This document shows positions 25,901 through 39,700 of a DNA stretch of 64,000 bases, one piece after another. The position numbers and the translations under genes are program-made. How positions within the stretch are numbered: the stretch's first letter is position 1; the number at the start of each line of letters is the position of its first letter. Below the pieces are notes generated by a model, which was not told the origin of the DNA, searched no databases, and saw only the letters and a list, made by a program, of their open reading frames with translations. Origin of the DNA: Vitis vinifera (taxonomy: Eukaryota; Streptophyta; Magnoliopsida; Vitales; Vitaceae); assembly GCF_030704535.1 (NCBI RefSeq), contig NC_081810.1, forward strand, positions 8,690,501-8,754,500. The letters run 5' to 3'.

Positions 25901-27145
25901 TTTTGCTGCTTCCAGTGATTGGCCACTACATTAGATGGATATAAAAAATGTTTTTCTTCATGGGGATCTTAAAGAGTGTATTTATATGAAGCCACCCCCG
26001 GGATTGTTTCCCTCTCCGACTTCACATGTGTGTAAGCTTCGTCGCTCTCTTTATGGTCTCAAACAGGCTCCGAGGGCCTGGTTTGATAAATTCCGCACCA
26101 CTTTATTATAATTTTCATTCAGGTAGAGTAAGTATGACACTTCCTTGTTTCTTCGAAAATCAGACATGGGTATTGTTGTTCTTTTGGTTTATGTTGATGA
26201 TATTGTGATCACTGGTTCCGATTCTGCTTTACTTGGTCAGCTCAAAACTCATCTCTCCGAGTCCTTTCATATGAAAGATCTTGGGTCTCTCACATATTTT
26301 CTTGGTCTTGAGGTGCATCATAGTCCCTCTGGTATTTCCCTCAATCAACATAAGTATGTGAGTGACTTGGTGGCTATAGCTGGTCTACAAGGGGTTACTT
26401 CTATTGATACTCCCATGGAATTAAATGTCAAGCTTCGCAAAGAGGAGGGCGACTTACTTGCTGATCCCAGTTTATACAGGAAGTTGGTGGGTAGCCTTGT
26501 TTATCTCACCATTACTAGATTGGACATTTCTTTTGTTGTACAACAAGTCAGCTAGTTCTTTCAGACTCCTCGTCATCTTCATTTGGCTACTGTCCGTAGG
26601 ATCATACGCTATGTTCAAGGCAATTCTACTCATGGCTTGTTCTTCCCTGTAGGCAATTCTACTCGCCTTACTGCTTATAGTGATGCTGATTGGGTTGGTT
26701 GTGCAGATACCCGTCGCTCCATCACTGGTTGGTGTGTATTCTTAGGTGATGCATTGATCTCTTGGAAAAGTAAGAAGCAAGACAGAGTCTCTAAGTCATC
26801 TACGAAATCTGAGTACCGAGCGATGTCTCTTGCTTGTTCTAAAATCATTTGGCTTCGAGGTTTGCTTGCAGAGTTAGATTTTTCTGAGACTAATCCTACA
26901 TCTCCACATACTGATAATACAAGTGCTATTCAGATCACGACCAATCCTATCTATCATGAGCGCACAAAGCATATTGAAGTGGACTGTTACTCTATTTGTG
27001 AAGCCTTTGAAGCTCGTGTTATCACTCTTCCACATATTTCCACTGACTTACAAATTGCTGATATCTTCACCAAGGCTCTCCTTCGTCATCGACATTACTT
27101 GCTAAGTAGCAAATTGTGCTTGTTGATCAACCTGCATCAATTTGA
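22998..27145 (+). pseudogene. Copia-1 gag-pol polyprotein, inactivated
   Basis: One frame runs from ATG 22,998 to near 27,112, apart from a shifted stretch at about 24,955-25,500 within integrase. Domains in order: gag with a CCHC knuckle (CFCCKEYGHIAATC, near 23,712-23,753); aspartic protease (YVDSGAFNHMT, near 24,024); integrase (DVWGP, FIDDHSRFTW, LRIDSGGEY, PQQNGV); reverse transcriptase ([11 protein letters not shown] near 26,190); RNase H ([16 protein letters not shown]). In-frame stops: TAG at 23,319, 23,367, 23,820, 25,932, 26,124 and 26,553; TAA at 23,673, 25,770 and 26,109; TGA at 24,420. Most of these sit where Copia relatives have Gln or Trp. It is not translatable as a polyprotein. 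Confidence 0.93.
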
Positions 27146-27152
27146 GGGGGGC
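27144..27152 (+). other. Copia-1 polypurine tract
   Basis: GAGGGGGGC directly left of the 3' LTR; the expected priming site for plus-strand DNA synthesis. Confidence 0.8.
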
Positions 27153-27407
27153 TGTCAAAGGACAACTTTGCTGTCCACACTTCTTTCCTTATTTTAGCCC
27201 ACAATTGTTTCCTTATTTCTCCATTTATTATTCTGTACAATTAACATACATTATTTTACAGATTATAGTTTACATGTATAGGGCTAGAATCATACGGAAT
27301 TTTATTTGCTTATATTTGCTTTCCATGTGTAGCATCCTCGTAAAGTCTATATATAATATACAAAACTTAAAGCCAAGGTATTCGGCCATTCACATAATAT
27401 TTTGACG
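27153..27407 (+). repeat. Copia-1 3' LTR
   Basis: Same sequence family as 22,535-22,777 with about 10% differences and a small insertion (GGTATTCGG near 27,377). The right border is set by the GACAG target duplication. Confidence 0.9.
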
Positions 27408-27717
27408 GACAGTACTAGTTTGAGCATTAGAGAGAATCTCACACAGAATGATGATGAATCACCATAACTTTACTATTGATTCATCAAATACCAATATTAA
27501 AAAAAATGTGATACTACATAAATGTATAACTCAAATATTTGACTTTTCTCTTTTCCATAAAATATCATCCCACAAAAAAATGTATCTATACCACCAACAC
27601 TTTTTCTGTCATATGCCCACCCTTTCTGAGAGAATTAAAATAATAATCCACCTCGCAGTATGGTTCTAATATCCCACTACAATTTGGATTATATGCTAAA
27701 CAATAGCTAGCATTTGG
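27408..27717 (-). other. Presumed 3' UTR / 3' flank of the M16 protease gene
   Basis: A 310-bp AT-rich spacer between Copia-1 and the protease stop codon, with stops in all frames. It should contain the protease 3' UTR and polyadenylation signals, unless these lie inside Copia-1 (inference). Confidence 0.45.
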
Positions 27718-30700
27718 TTAACAAATACTTGGATAGAACTTAGACGAGGTCTTAAAGACGGTGAGGTCTTCAATGACCTGCACAGACTGTGATTGTGCTT
27801 CAGCCTCTTTCAAGTCAGTGTTACAACCCCACACCCGAACGGCAAGTCTCCGACAGTTTGGTGATGATTGAAGCAAATATGTTCTATACCAGTCAATAAT
27901 GTCACTCTTGCAGATGCTCCTTAGTTCCTCTGCTTCCTTCACTGACATGTCAAACATATACCTGAAGATCACCAATATTTAGGGTTACAACCAGTGAAGC
28001 TATTGAGAAGAAGTATAATTTCGATGGTCAAGAAACCTTAATAATGTCGAACTTTCGGAAGTGAAACTTCCCACATGGGTCTCAACAATTAGACAATGCT
28101 TTCCAAGACCCTTAATTTTTTTGAACATGTGAAGTAAGAGAAACAATAGGCAAGAAATTGCCAAATACCAGCACACAGAATCAAACTGGATAACTGCTGC
28201 TTCCTGGTTTATAAATGTTTTGTGAAATCAGAAGAAATAAAAAATAACCAAGCAAATGATTTGTATAAGACTCCACCATTTTGAATTTAGTCTTAGAGCA
28301 ATAATAAGTACACATACATGCCAATTCATCCAGTCTACAGTCATTGCCCAAAATTGGGAACAGACCTAAGATATTTACCTTGAACGCATTTAAATTACTA
28401 ATTATGATTCTCAAATCATCAGATGGGAGTATGATATATAGCCCATATACTGATGCATTGTTAGCCTATAGTTCAATTGATTAGCGAGACCTAAAACATC
28501 CGAGTTGACAGTAAAGCAGAGTAAATGGGCATAACCAAATGATCAGCCATAGCTGATCTAAAGCTGTTAACTGAGCAAAGAGAATATATATGGACTCGAG
28601 AATTACAATAACCTTTCAGATTATGAACATTAAAGAAAACTCACTCACGTTTCAGATGGAAACACAAGGTGACTCAAATTCCATGACCATCTGATAACTA
28701 CCATCTACATCAACCTTATGCATAGAGATGTTACCTCTTATCAACAATTTGACCCCAAATCCGATTGGTTTCATACGTGAGAGATGTATCTTTTTCCAGC
28801 AACTTAGCCAGTAATCCATTTCTGAATTGCTCAAAGGATTCAACATCGAGTCCAGCCTGCAATGCAATGAATTTTCTTTTTTTTTTTCAAATTGGAAATA
28901 GACAAAACCACTCAATTTTCAAACCAGGAATGCATTTCTTCTTGTTCTTTCAAAAAATTGGAAGTACATAAACCCAGCATATGAAGTATTGTGCTTGTAT
29001 GAGCAAAAATAGAACTAGACAATTCTTGTACCTCTTCAGCCAAGTCAAGGTGTACGCAAGATATCCTTAGAAGTGAGAGAAACCAGTATTTGAAATAAAC
29101 AACTAAAATGTTCTTGTGAATCTTACAACATACATTCTGCAAATTAAGAGCAAGTGATCTCACAGCCAAAACCAGTTCAAATTACATTATTCCTCCAGGC
29201 CATTCTTACATAGTTCTCATTCAAAAGGATGAAACCTGTCATAAGAATATACCAGTTTCCCTAAAAGACTACTTACTAGGGAGCCTTGGATTGTGAAATC
29301 CCATGTGCATGTCACAGAAGTATTTTTCCAAGGCATGATTTCATAGTCAATAGCTAATCATGCTTATATAGTGGAAGGCACCTTTATTAAACGATATTGG
29401 AAGCATACTCTAAGCACACAACAGATAAAAAGCACATCAAATGGATGTAGATTTCTGTGTAAACTATTGAACTAAGTGACCATGAGAAGGAAAGAATTTT
29501 GATTGCTTACCAACAAGTCTTCCAGACCATTTATGAAGTAATCAATTCTCTCTTGCAAGTAGACTGGGTTGTACTTTGAAGATTGAACACAAAAACAAAA
29601 CCCAAACACACGATATGTTATCCGTGGGCCACATTCAACAACATATCCAAGCTGCTCCTTTGTCCTACATATAATACAACATAAGCAAAGGTATTATGAG
29701 ATTAGGACAGCCAACAAATAAGCCAATTAGCCCAATGAAAATCCATGTAAAGCTCAACCACAGTTATCCCAATCATCTTTTACTGAAATTTATTCCTATT
29801 CATGATGGGATTATGACACTTGCAAACCCTAAACATAGTGAATGAATCAGGGACCAGTATACCATTGATGCTAACTAGGAGGTCATCCATCATTGAGTTC
29901 ATAAAAGGTGTGAATGGATGAGCATAGGTCTTGGAAACCATGTGAACCTCCCCTTAGAAAATACAAAGATGGAGATTGAAAGTGAAATAGAGAATACATT
30001 AAATTTTCTTGTCCTGCTCTTTGTTTGAGGTTGATCATGCTGCCACCCCCAACCCACCCCTCCCCAAAAAAAAAAAAAAAAAAAAAATACAAAAAAGAAA
30101 GGATGACGAACAACATCCCAGGCCTGAGACTTTTCAAAAGCAAATTGAGTCCAATGAGAAATGCAATATATTTTTTTCCTGCCATGTTGTTTAAGGTTGA
30201 TCTTTGGCGTGGCAAATTTCCTGGTTACGACATAAGTAATAACAATCATCGCCCCCACCCCAGCCCGAGAATTTTTAAAAGAAAATGGAGTCCAATGCAA
30301 AAAACCGAGCCTCAGATTGCATCACCTTAGCTGATTGAAAAGTGGTTCTTCCACAATTTCATCAAAAAGATCTACCAAAGCTTTCAATTTGGTTGTTGAT
30401 TTTGCCCAGCATTCTGGCTCAATTTGAAAATAAAGCTGCAAATGGTAAAGATCGCCAGGAAATATCAATCAATTATGGAACAGGAGATCATAGAAGCATT
30501 GACATCTTGACAACTAAAGGGATTCCGAAAAATGATACCAATTCAATTACCTCAACCACAGAGTTTGTTTCAGGCTTATTCTTCACTCTGACATCTCTAA
30601 CAAGGTTGGCACCAGAAGGAAGATTTATAACATGCTCTTTATGCATCATTTCATATGGAAGCGGTTGTACAGGAAAATTGTTTTCAAATATATTTGATAT

Positions 30701-33700
30701 GTTGAGTGCTTCTTCTTTCAACATATTACCATGACAAAGACCCTCAATATGTACCTGTAAAAAATGCAGGCAGAAGTTAAGAATAATCACTCCTTGACTG
30801 CCATTCTGATAAAAAATAATTAGTAAAATATGAATAATGAATCAAAATGAACCCTTGAAATAGCCTGACTTGGTAGATTTATGGCCTTAGTGATCACAAG
30901 AAAAATGATCATAGGGAGATAACATTATTTATGGTTCATACAACCATTATGGTCCACATGGAGAAATAGTAGCTCAAATTAGAAAGCACTCTTCTCACAT
31001 TTTCCTATTTCTCTTCCCCAATGTTATTTGAGTTATTCTCTCATTGATTGGTTTGTGAGATCAAGATATCATGCTGCAGCACATGGATATGTCAGAGAAA
31101 GTAAATGACCTCAAATTGGAAGGCAACCGATCAATTTCAGAAAAGGTGCCAAAGAGAAGTGCATCCAGAATACAAGCGAAGTACACAAGAAACACTCACT
31201 AAAAGGAAAAAGGAATAAATGCCAACCAAATTGACACTTTGGTTTTAAAGATGGCCTCATCAGCTATTAGCTGGTAAAGTTTATTTGGGTTGTATACAGA
31301 ATGGAGATCAACTCTCCAAACCCTGAGGTCAAACAACATATTCATTACCTAATGACTATCAATTTCTTGCCTCAACTGATCATAAATCTCCGGAGAATGA
31401 GTTCTCCAAACAAGGTGCTTTGTATTGAATACAAATTTAACATGTATACTCATCAGATATGGTCTGATGGTTGTCAGAGACATGCCATACAAAACCCTAA
31501 AACTAAAAAATAAAAGAAATAAGAAAAAGAATTATTATAGATTCACTATCTTAAGAAACATGCATAGGTGATAGCCTTGCTAGGGTGGCATGGATCTTTT
31601 GGGGGAAAAAAATGGAAGAAGGTATGGAGAGTTACTCCTTTGTGCATTTTTTGGACTATGTGGAAAGAGAGAAATCGAAGGTTGTCTAAGAAAGAGGAGT
31701 TGTCTATCCAAAGTTTGAAAAGTATGTTCCTTAGTCATGTTCTCGTGGCTAAAGTTGTGCATAAGTGATGACTCAATGTCTAATTGATTTTGTTGAGTGG
31801 TTGGATTCTTATTAAGTGAGGGAGGTATTTTTTGTAATCCCGCCTCGGTCGCTCCTTGGCTCTTTTTTGATGTTATATTTGGCGCTCTTTGCATAATTCT
31901 GGTGTACTTTGTTGTGCTATCGCTATTTTTAATGAATTTCAACTTTGACTATCAAAAAAAGAAAAAAAAAAAAAAACCTAGAAACATGTATATAATATTC
32001 TTGCAACATGGCCCAATAAGTTTAGGATTTTGTTGGGTTAAAAAGCAACATCTTGAAAAGAAAGAAAGAGAGAGAGAGAGAGAGAGACCTAAGTTTCTTA
32101 CAAAACAATAAAAATGGGGGTCATTTGAAAATAAATATCAACAAAGGCTTCTAAAAAATATCATTATTAGATACTATTATATAAAAGGTTGTATAAATGA
32201 GGGTAATTGCTCAAAACACTATATAGCCTCATGAATCATAATTGGAGAGAGATACTCCCATCAAATTTAATTTTCAATATCATTAAATATTAAAAAATAT
32301 AACTGTAATGTTTTAAATAAACTAACAAAAAATAAATGTTTAACTTGTTATTACACATACTTTCCAGGTAAATGACATGTTCTCCACTTGAACTATGACC
32401 ATTTTGAACTCATTGCTTTGAACTCTAGGAGACATTTTTATTTTATTTTATTTTGATAGGGAAAATCAAGATAGTATTAAGAAAAAAGAAGGGGCACCCA
32501 AAAAGTGTCCCAAAGCATACAGGAATAATACAGTTGTAGAATCTACAAAAAAGAGGGGTTTCAAAAAAAATCACACGCCCTTATCTAGAACCTAACCAAT
32601 CAAAAAAATTAATTAAAGGAAGAGGACCTTCATCTATACATGACTTTGCCCAAGACCAAAAAGTATAAGCAAAAGAGTTTTTCAGCCTTTTGTCACGGAC
32701 TTAGTCGTTCACTAAGCTCATGCGGCACTTAGGCAAGTCAAGACGCTTGATCTTGCTAAGTCAGCCTTGTTCCCGATGCTTAGCTTGCTAGGTTAAGACA
32801 CTCACGACTCAAAAGCTTAAGAAGCTTAGTAGGCAACTCTTTAAAGAATGAAAGCTCTTATTAACTCAAGGAAGCCTTTACAAGTGCTTGGAAGCTCACT
32901 TGCTTGGTTAGGAAGTGATTTGGGTGGTACCTTGGCCAAATGAGGGCCTCACCTATTTATAGGCACCAATGGAACTCTCTGAAACCTTGGAGGGTTCCTT
33001 ATAAATCAAGAATATTCTAGAACTCCCTACACTAATCTATGTACAACCCTATGTACAAGAATATACAAGAGATCTCTAGAATTCTCTAGAAAGCCTTGGA
33101 CTCCTCTCATGCCTTCCACCATAGTGTAGAGATGTGTGGAGATCTCTAGGCATCTCTAGAACCTTCCACACTCTTCCCACCAATGTCTTAGTGTAGATGG
33201 CTCTAGGAGTCTCCAGAAGCTTCCCTCCTCCTATATAAGCCCATGGGGAGGGTCATTTGACATCTTGTGACACTTTGTATTGAAAGCTCCTTGTTATCAA
33301 AGGCAAGCCTATATTTTTCCTTTCAAACTATACAAAAAACACATGAAGGGGTTGCCTTTTGAGCCTTTTTGCACTTCTTGCCCACAAAGGAGCCATACCA
33401 ACCAAGAAGAGCCTATCTAACCGACAAGGGAAAGACCCAAGACACTTCAAAGAGAGCAACAAGTAATTCCCACAAAACCCTAGCCTTAACGCAATGAAGT
33501 AGAATGTGATCTATGGTCTCTTCTTCGATGTGGAAAAGGAAGCATGTATTTGCTAAAGACCATCCCCTCCTTTTCATCTTATCCAAAGTTAAGGTCTTCC
33601 CCGCTGCTTCCTAAGTGAAAAAACCCGCCTTGGGAGGAACGCACAAACTCCAAATGACACTCCTCGGAAAAGGGACTGCATCACCTGGCTCCAAAGCATC

Positions 33701-36700
33701 ATAGAGGGACTTAACATAAAACTTTCCACTATTCGGCACTGCCTAAAGCACCCTATCTTCCAAGTCTCATGACACCCTCTTTTCTTAGATTCTTGAAAGG
33801 AACTACTCCATAATATCCACCTCCCAATCATTAAAAGGTCTAGAGAAACTCGAATTCCAACCACCATCCTCAACTGTGGAGTTCCATACATTTGCCACTC
33901 ACGCCTCTCTTGAAGCCGTTAGAGAAAATAGAAAGGGGAACAAAACACACAAAGCCTTGTCACCACATCACTTATCCTTCCAAAAACCCATCCTTATGCC
34001 ATTACCCACTTCAAATGCAATTCTATAACTCAAGATATTTTATTCTTTACTTATAGCTTTCCAAAGGCCCACCACCCCAAATCCCTCTCACTTCATGGAA
34101 GCTCCATCCCCCTTCTTCTACCCCATACTTCCCACTAATAACTTGCTTCCAAAGAGCCCCTCTTCCATTCACAAAGCGTCAACACCATTTACAAAGAAGA
34201 GCCCTATTAAGCAAAGAGAGACATCTAACACCCAAACCAGCTTTCCTTTTATTTGAATATACAATCCCCCACTTTACTAAGTAGGGCTTCCACGCAAGAG
34301 CCCCCTTACCCCAATGGAAATCCCTCTGAACCTGCTCTAATCACAATCTAATGAACCTTGACATGCTCAACAAGGACATAAAGTAAATAGGCATACTAGA
34401 AGACATTATAATCTGCACCAAACTTTTCAGAAAATTTTCATACTGTTTACACAAGGGTTTTCTTCAAAGGAGGTTGGCCACATAAACAATGAGGTACCTA
34501 AGCTTTAATGGAAAGTAAATCCAAGTAAGATATGACAAGGATAGGAGGGAATAACAATAGCCTTACAAGATTTGAAATAGAAAATTTCAAAGAGTGAGTC
34601 TCTAAAGTGGAAAATTCAAGGAAACATATCAATAAAAATTCCCCTTCTCTATGGTGAGCTCTTTGTCATATTTATAGGAGTTTCCAAGACAAGAGTTAGG
34701 AGAGGTAAAAGACAACGAGTCAATAAGACATGGCATGTGTGTAACTAACTAACTCATTAGGTGGAAATGCAGATACAAAATATATGTAGCCTAAAGTGGA
34801 CTCCCAATGCTCAATTAGGAGGAACGAACTTGGCAATGCTAGGTCACTCCTACCTCAACAAGCTTCCAATTCTAATCATCAAACGAAAATCCTAGAACCA
34901 TCTCATGTACAGGCTAAATCCATCATCAAAGCACCGCATCCATGTTGGCCCTCTAAGACTACTCCAACACATCTAAATTTTGTGCTACCAGCCTCCTTGG
35001 AAGGAAGCGTAGGGGAATTCTTTGGCTCAAGTAGTAGATGCTCCGATGACACCCTCCACAAACTAAACTACTCCCATCCCCATCCAAGGGTTATGGAAAT
35101 CAGTGGAAACACCTTCTCAATGGGATGAAAAGGGCATATAAGGGATTGAAGGTGATCACCCACCTAGCAAGTTGGGAATGGTTGCATGAAGATATCCATC
35201 CTAAAAGAGGTAGGCCCCTCATTTATCCACCTTATAAAGTGAATGCTACCATCTTGAGATGGACAGAAGAACTTCTTTCAGCATCCATCACAGATGATCA
35301 TCCACATTTTGTGAGCATCCACCAAGGGGTAGGTAACACCACTTGGTTGCCACCATGTCCTAGCATCAAGAATATATCAAGAAGTTCATGACTGTATGGG
35401 CCACCTGAAAAAAGAATAATACATTATGCTCTATCAATAATCCTATATGGAAATGGCGTCCAGAAGTGTATCCACTTGCTACTAGTTCTACATATCATGA
35501 TGGACACAAGGTTCATATTTGAAGGTCTGCATTCAACACAAAATTATGCATTAACACTAGCAAATAAAAAAATTCCCTCAACATCGAAGCCTTCTCTCTC
35601 TCTCTCTCTCTCTTTTATGAATTTTCTTTGTTGTTATAGACACTCTTTTAGACACAAAGAAAATCCCTCCAATAAAACAAAAAACCTTGAGCTTTTTTTT
35701 GTGAAAGGAGAGAAAGATAGATGTAAGAAAAGTTTTAAGTTTTTTATATGTTGTTTTATTTTAAATAAAATTTTATAAAAAAATTCAGACAATAGGGCTT
35801 TCACCATAAAACTACAAGGAAAAACATAGAGATAGTAGGAAAATGATCTATGACCATGAGTTTGAAAAAGGAAAAATCACTATAAAAGAGATTTAAAGTC
35901 ACATGTTGTATGGATAGAAGATGGAAGCATGATGTTGCAATCACACAAAAACAATCATGTGTGGCATGCATGATCTTTTTCTGTTATCTTTCCCAACAAG
36001 AAGATGAAAGGTGGGTTTTTTATAGGCAAAAAAGAGATAGTATTACTAAGTGTAACAAAAATAGAATGCAAACCGTACACCAAAAGTATACAAAAAGGCA
36101 CCACCACAACAAAAGAGAAAAGTAGGAGCCCTATAACAACTAGTTCATCTCCAAGCCATCAATGAACTATAAAAAAAGATTGGCTTCACCTGGAGGATTC
36201 CTTTACCATTCAAAGAAAGACGTAAGGAATTCAAAGATGATCAATATGCTCCACATCTTTCAAGACTTTGTGATTATGCTCTTTTTGCATGCACAAAATA
36301 GGAGGCCCAACCTATTAAAAGCTTATGCTTGTGCAAGGAAGAATGGGAAGATTTTCAGGTGATCTATGCAAGTGGACCAATGGGTGCAACCATATGGCTC
36401 ACACAATAGAGGAGTATCTTTAGTGAGGTATGGTTTAAACTACTTCCTTCTATACACAAATTTTGGACCTGAAATTGATATCTAATCATATTTTAGTTCT
36501 GTAGCATCAAAGTTAGCAGCTATTTGTGGTGGATTCTGTCAACTTTAGGTTTGCTGCAGCCATATTTGGTTAGTAGAAAGTATTTTACTTGTTTTGTTTT
36601 CAAAATTTGAGTAAGGAACAGCAACCTGGCCTAATGAAAAGTCCTGGCTTCTTATAAGCTTTGCTATTTAGCTATCTGTTCCTAAATTTGAGTTCTATTT

Positions 36701-39700
36701 AGAGTTTAAAAAGATTAGAAATTCTTATTGTTAGAGTTTTCTGTTTACCCCCTTTAGTTAGAAGGATTTCGTCAAAATGCTTCTATGTAGGCAAGATTTG
36801 CATACATAATTTAGTAATTCAATGGAGAAGAACTCTTAGTACATTTTTTTGCTTGGGAGGCAGTCTAGGATAAGATACTCACAACCAACCAGCTTATGAG
36901 ATACGGGTGGACTAGTAAATTCATGCTGTTTATGGAAGCAAGAGGACTTATGATTATGAATCTCCTAGTCTACTCAAGAAAGGAATGAAAAGAAATAAAG
37001 AAATCCTAAATTATTCTATCAAGGATATTCAGGTAATTTTGTAGTTTTTTTAGGTTTTCTACAGTCATTATTAGTTAATATTTGATCTTTGAATTTATTT
37101 AAAATTTAGGAAGATTTAAAAATCTCCTTAAAAGAAGTTATAAATTTTTTATTCTCTAAAATAATTTTATTTTGAGATCTTAGAACGTAGATAGGACATA
37201 CATGTGTGATTTTTGCCAATAATTTATTTTCAAATTTATAAGTGTAAAAATGGGGGCACTTTGGTCATTATATTCATAACCTAGTGTATCAAAATGTGAA
37301 ATAAAACTTATTTTGTTCTTTCTAGTTGAAAAGCAAAAAACTTGGTCATCTTTTTTTAAATATGTTTATGTTGCTACATTTTATCACACATTTCCCTCTT
37401 TATTTCCCCATAAGAAAAATCCCCTCTACTATTTTACAATTTTCTGTGTTGACAAGTGTATATTGTGTCAATAAACATCCCTTATCAAAGTCCATGTTAC
37501 TTAGAAGATCCATGAACGCTTTTTTCAAAACTTACTATAGCCCAATTAGGGAAAAAAAGAAGAGACAATAGCTCCCTCAACCAAGAAAACGCCTGCCATA
37601 TTCATTTTATGATCTGGCATTGTCCTATTTTCAGACTATTTAAAAGCCTTGTTTAGGGGGGCATTCTTTGGTGCAATGGTAAATCTCTCAGCTGCACAGT
37701 AGAAATGCTCAAGTTTCAAGTCTGAGAGGTGGCCATTCTGTGTCAAAATGTGGCATAAGAAAGTGCACAACTCACCCTCTGATGACCTGCTGTGGTGGGA
37801 CGAGCACTGGTAAATGGCCTTTGACAAAAGCCTAAGTTATTTTTAACTATTTTTATCATGACATACATGCAACATATTTCTCATACCTGTCAATCTAAAA
37901 AAGTTAGTATTCATACATAACAAATGATAAGTCCTTCAAACATATTTTTAAATTCAATTGTTTATATTTCCTCTTCTTTTTCCCTTTTACTTTTTATGAT
38001 TGGTTCTCCATATTCCAAGGTGGTTCTGATTTGAATAGGTTTTTACCACTTCAGAGTTGAAGACTTGAAGTTGGCCAATGTCCTCACTGGTATTGAGACT
38101 GTAACATCATGTTGAGGAACATATCCTAGGTTAAGCATATTACACAATGGGGCCAACAGGTCTGCATCTATGTCAAGCTACACATCAAGTGAGTAAAAGA
38201 ACAAAGGAGGCAGCAAACAACATAGGATTTAAGAATAAAGTTGGTAGGAAAATGGTATTATTTGGTATGAAGAATTTAATGCATTAGACCTAATACAAAA
38301 ATTCAATATGCCCATGTAGATGCATACCTGGGAAAGAACCTTCGGAATGAAAGCCTTCAAATCAGCAAGAGACAAATCATTTAGAGAACAGAGCTTCTCA
38401 TCTACATCCCAGAAACTCTGACACAGAATTTGCAGTCTCAAGTAAGATGAATGACTCAGAGGCTTCATATTGGTGTTTCTCAAAGTTCGCTCCATATCCT
38501 CTTTAATAACCTGTAAAATTAGTCAGTTTTCCAAAGACAAACTAAAAACCAGGAGTTTACATGTAAGATAAAACCAGACTAAATGCAGAATTGGATTCAT
38601 CTAGAATATACAGTAGAATAATGGAAATACAAAGCTACACTACAGCTTTCACATGACTAACTTTGATAATCTAACTATTAACAAGACAACATATCACTTT
38701 TTTATGAGAACAAAACAAGATATCTTAGTTTAGTTAAATTTTCAAATTGCATGCGGGAGACTAGCTTAATGCAGCTTTCCTTGGTTTGCAAGAGTCATTT
38801 CCTTGAATATGCAGGCCTAATTAGCATGCTGCCTCCAGTCTTAAATTATTGTCCTTCAGCTCAGCCTGATAAAAAGAGACTTACGATTCTCCTAATGCGG
38901 GGAAGCATTCGAAGTGACGAATTGATAATTGTTGAATATAATGTATTTATAGTGTGTAATCTTTCTTTCCTTTCTTAATATAGGTCACATATATGGTAGT
39001 TAGTTCAACCTAACCTTGTATATATATTTCTCTATTGTAAGAAGTTAACAATATGAATGAGAATTAAGGTTTTCTCTCTCTCTCTTTCAACATGGTATCA
39101 GAGCCAAAGGAGAAAACTTTACTTTTTCTGGTTTACCTATGTAATTAATTCTGGGAATCCGTCTAGTGACCGTGTTTCATTCCGATCACTTTTTCCATCT
39201 CCTAAAGCTTTCCGATCAGCCATATTGTGGTCAGAAAACCCTCATCACTGTCAACATTTTTCCAGCGATATTTTCTGGTGACTTTTCCGGCAACTTTTCT
39301 CAAAGCACCGGAGCCAAAAACCGATCCACGCGCCTCCCATGTGCCATTTTTCTCCGGCGGCCTGAATCCCACGCACCGGCACGTGAGGGTGCGTGGCCCA
39401 TTTTCTGGTGCCGAGCTTCTACCAGCAGGCTCGTCCGACGCCGTCTTGCACTTCGAAGCCTCCGTCAGTCCTCTTCAAACCTTACTTCTCCATTTTTTTT
39501 TGGCATTTCAACCTCCGCGGGTCTTCTTTCAACCTCCTCCGGCCTTCGACGACAGCTCCCTTCCTTGGCCGAGACCTGTGTGTGCCTTGGGAAGGCCTCT
39601 TCTTCATCTCCAGTCACTTTTCTCCTTTGTTTGGGTCCCGACATACCAGGTTCTTCTTCCACAGCTGTGATCCGACCTCCCTTTAGGGCTCTCTTCGATC

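Larger units (their letters stand above)
22535..27407 (+). mobile_element. Copia-1: degenerate Ty1/Copia LTR retrotransposon
   Basis: Complete in structure: 5' LTR (22,535-22,777), initiator-Met-tRNA-type primer site (22,780-22,791), gag-protease-integrase-RT-RNase H in Copia order, polypurine tract (27,144-27,152) and 3' LTR (27,153-27,407). The target duplication GGACAG flanks it at 22,529-22,534 and 27,407-27,412 (at least GACAG is outside the element). The LTRs differ at about 25 of 240 positions plus indels (my count by eye), so the insertion is old. The internal frame is broken by ten stops and one frameshifted stretch, so it is not autonomous. Confidence 0.95.

Noticed and set aside
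29883..30330. Open frames of 101-133 codons on both strands
   Set aside because: Driven by a 23-nt poly(A)/poly(T) run and a C-rich intron duplication; not protein-like.
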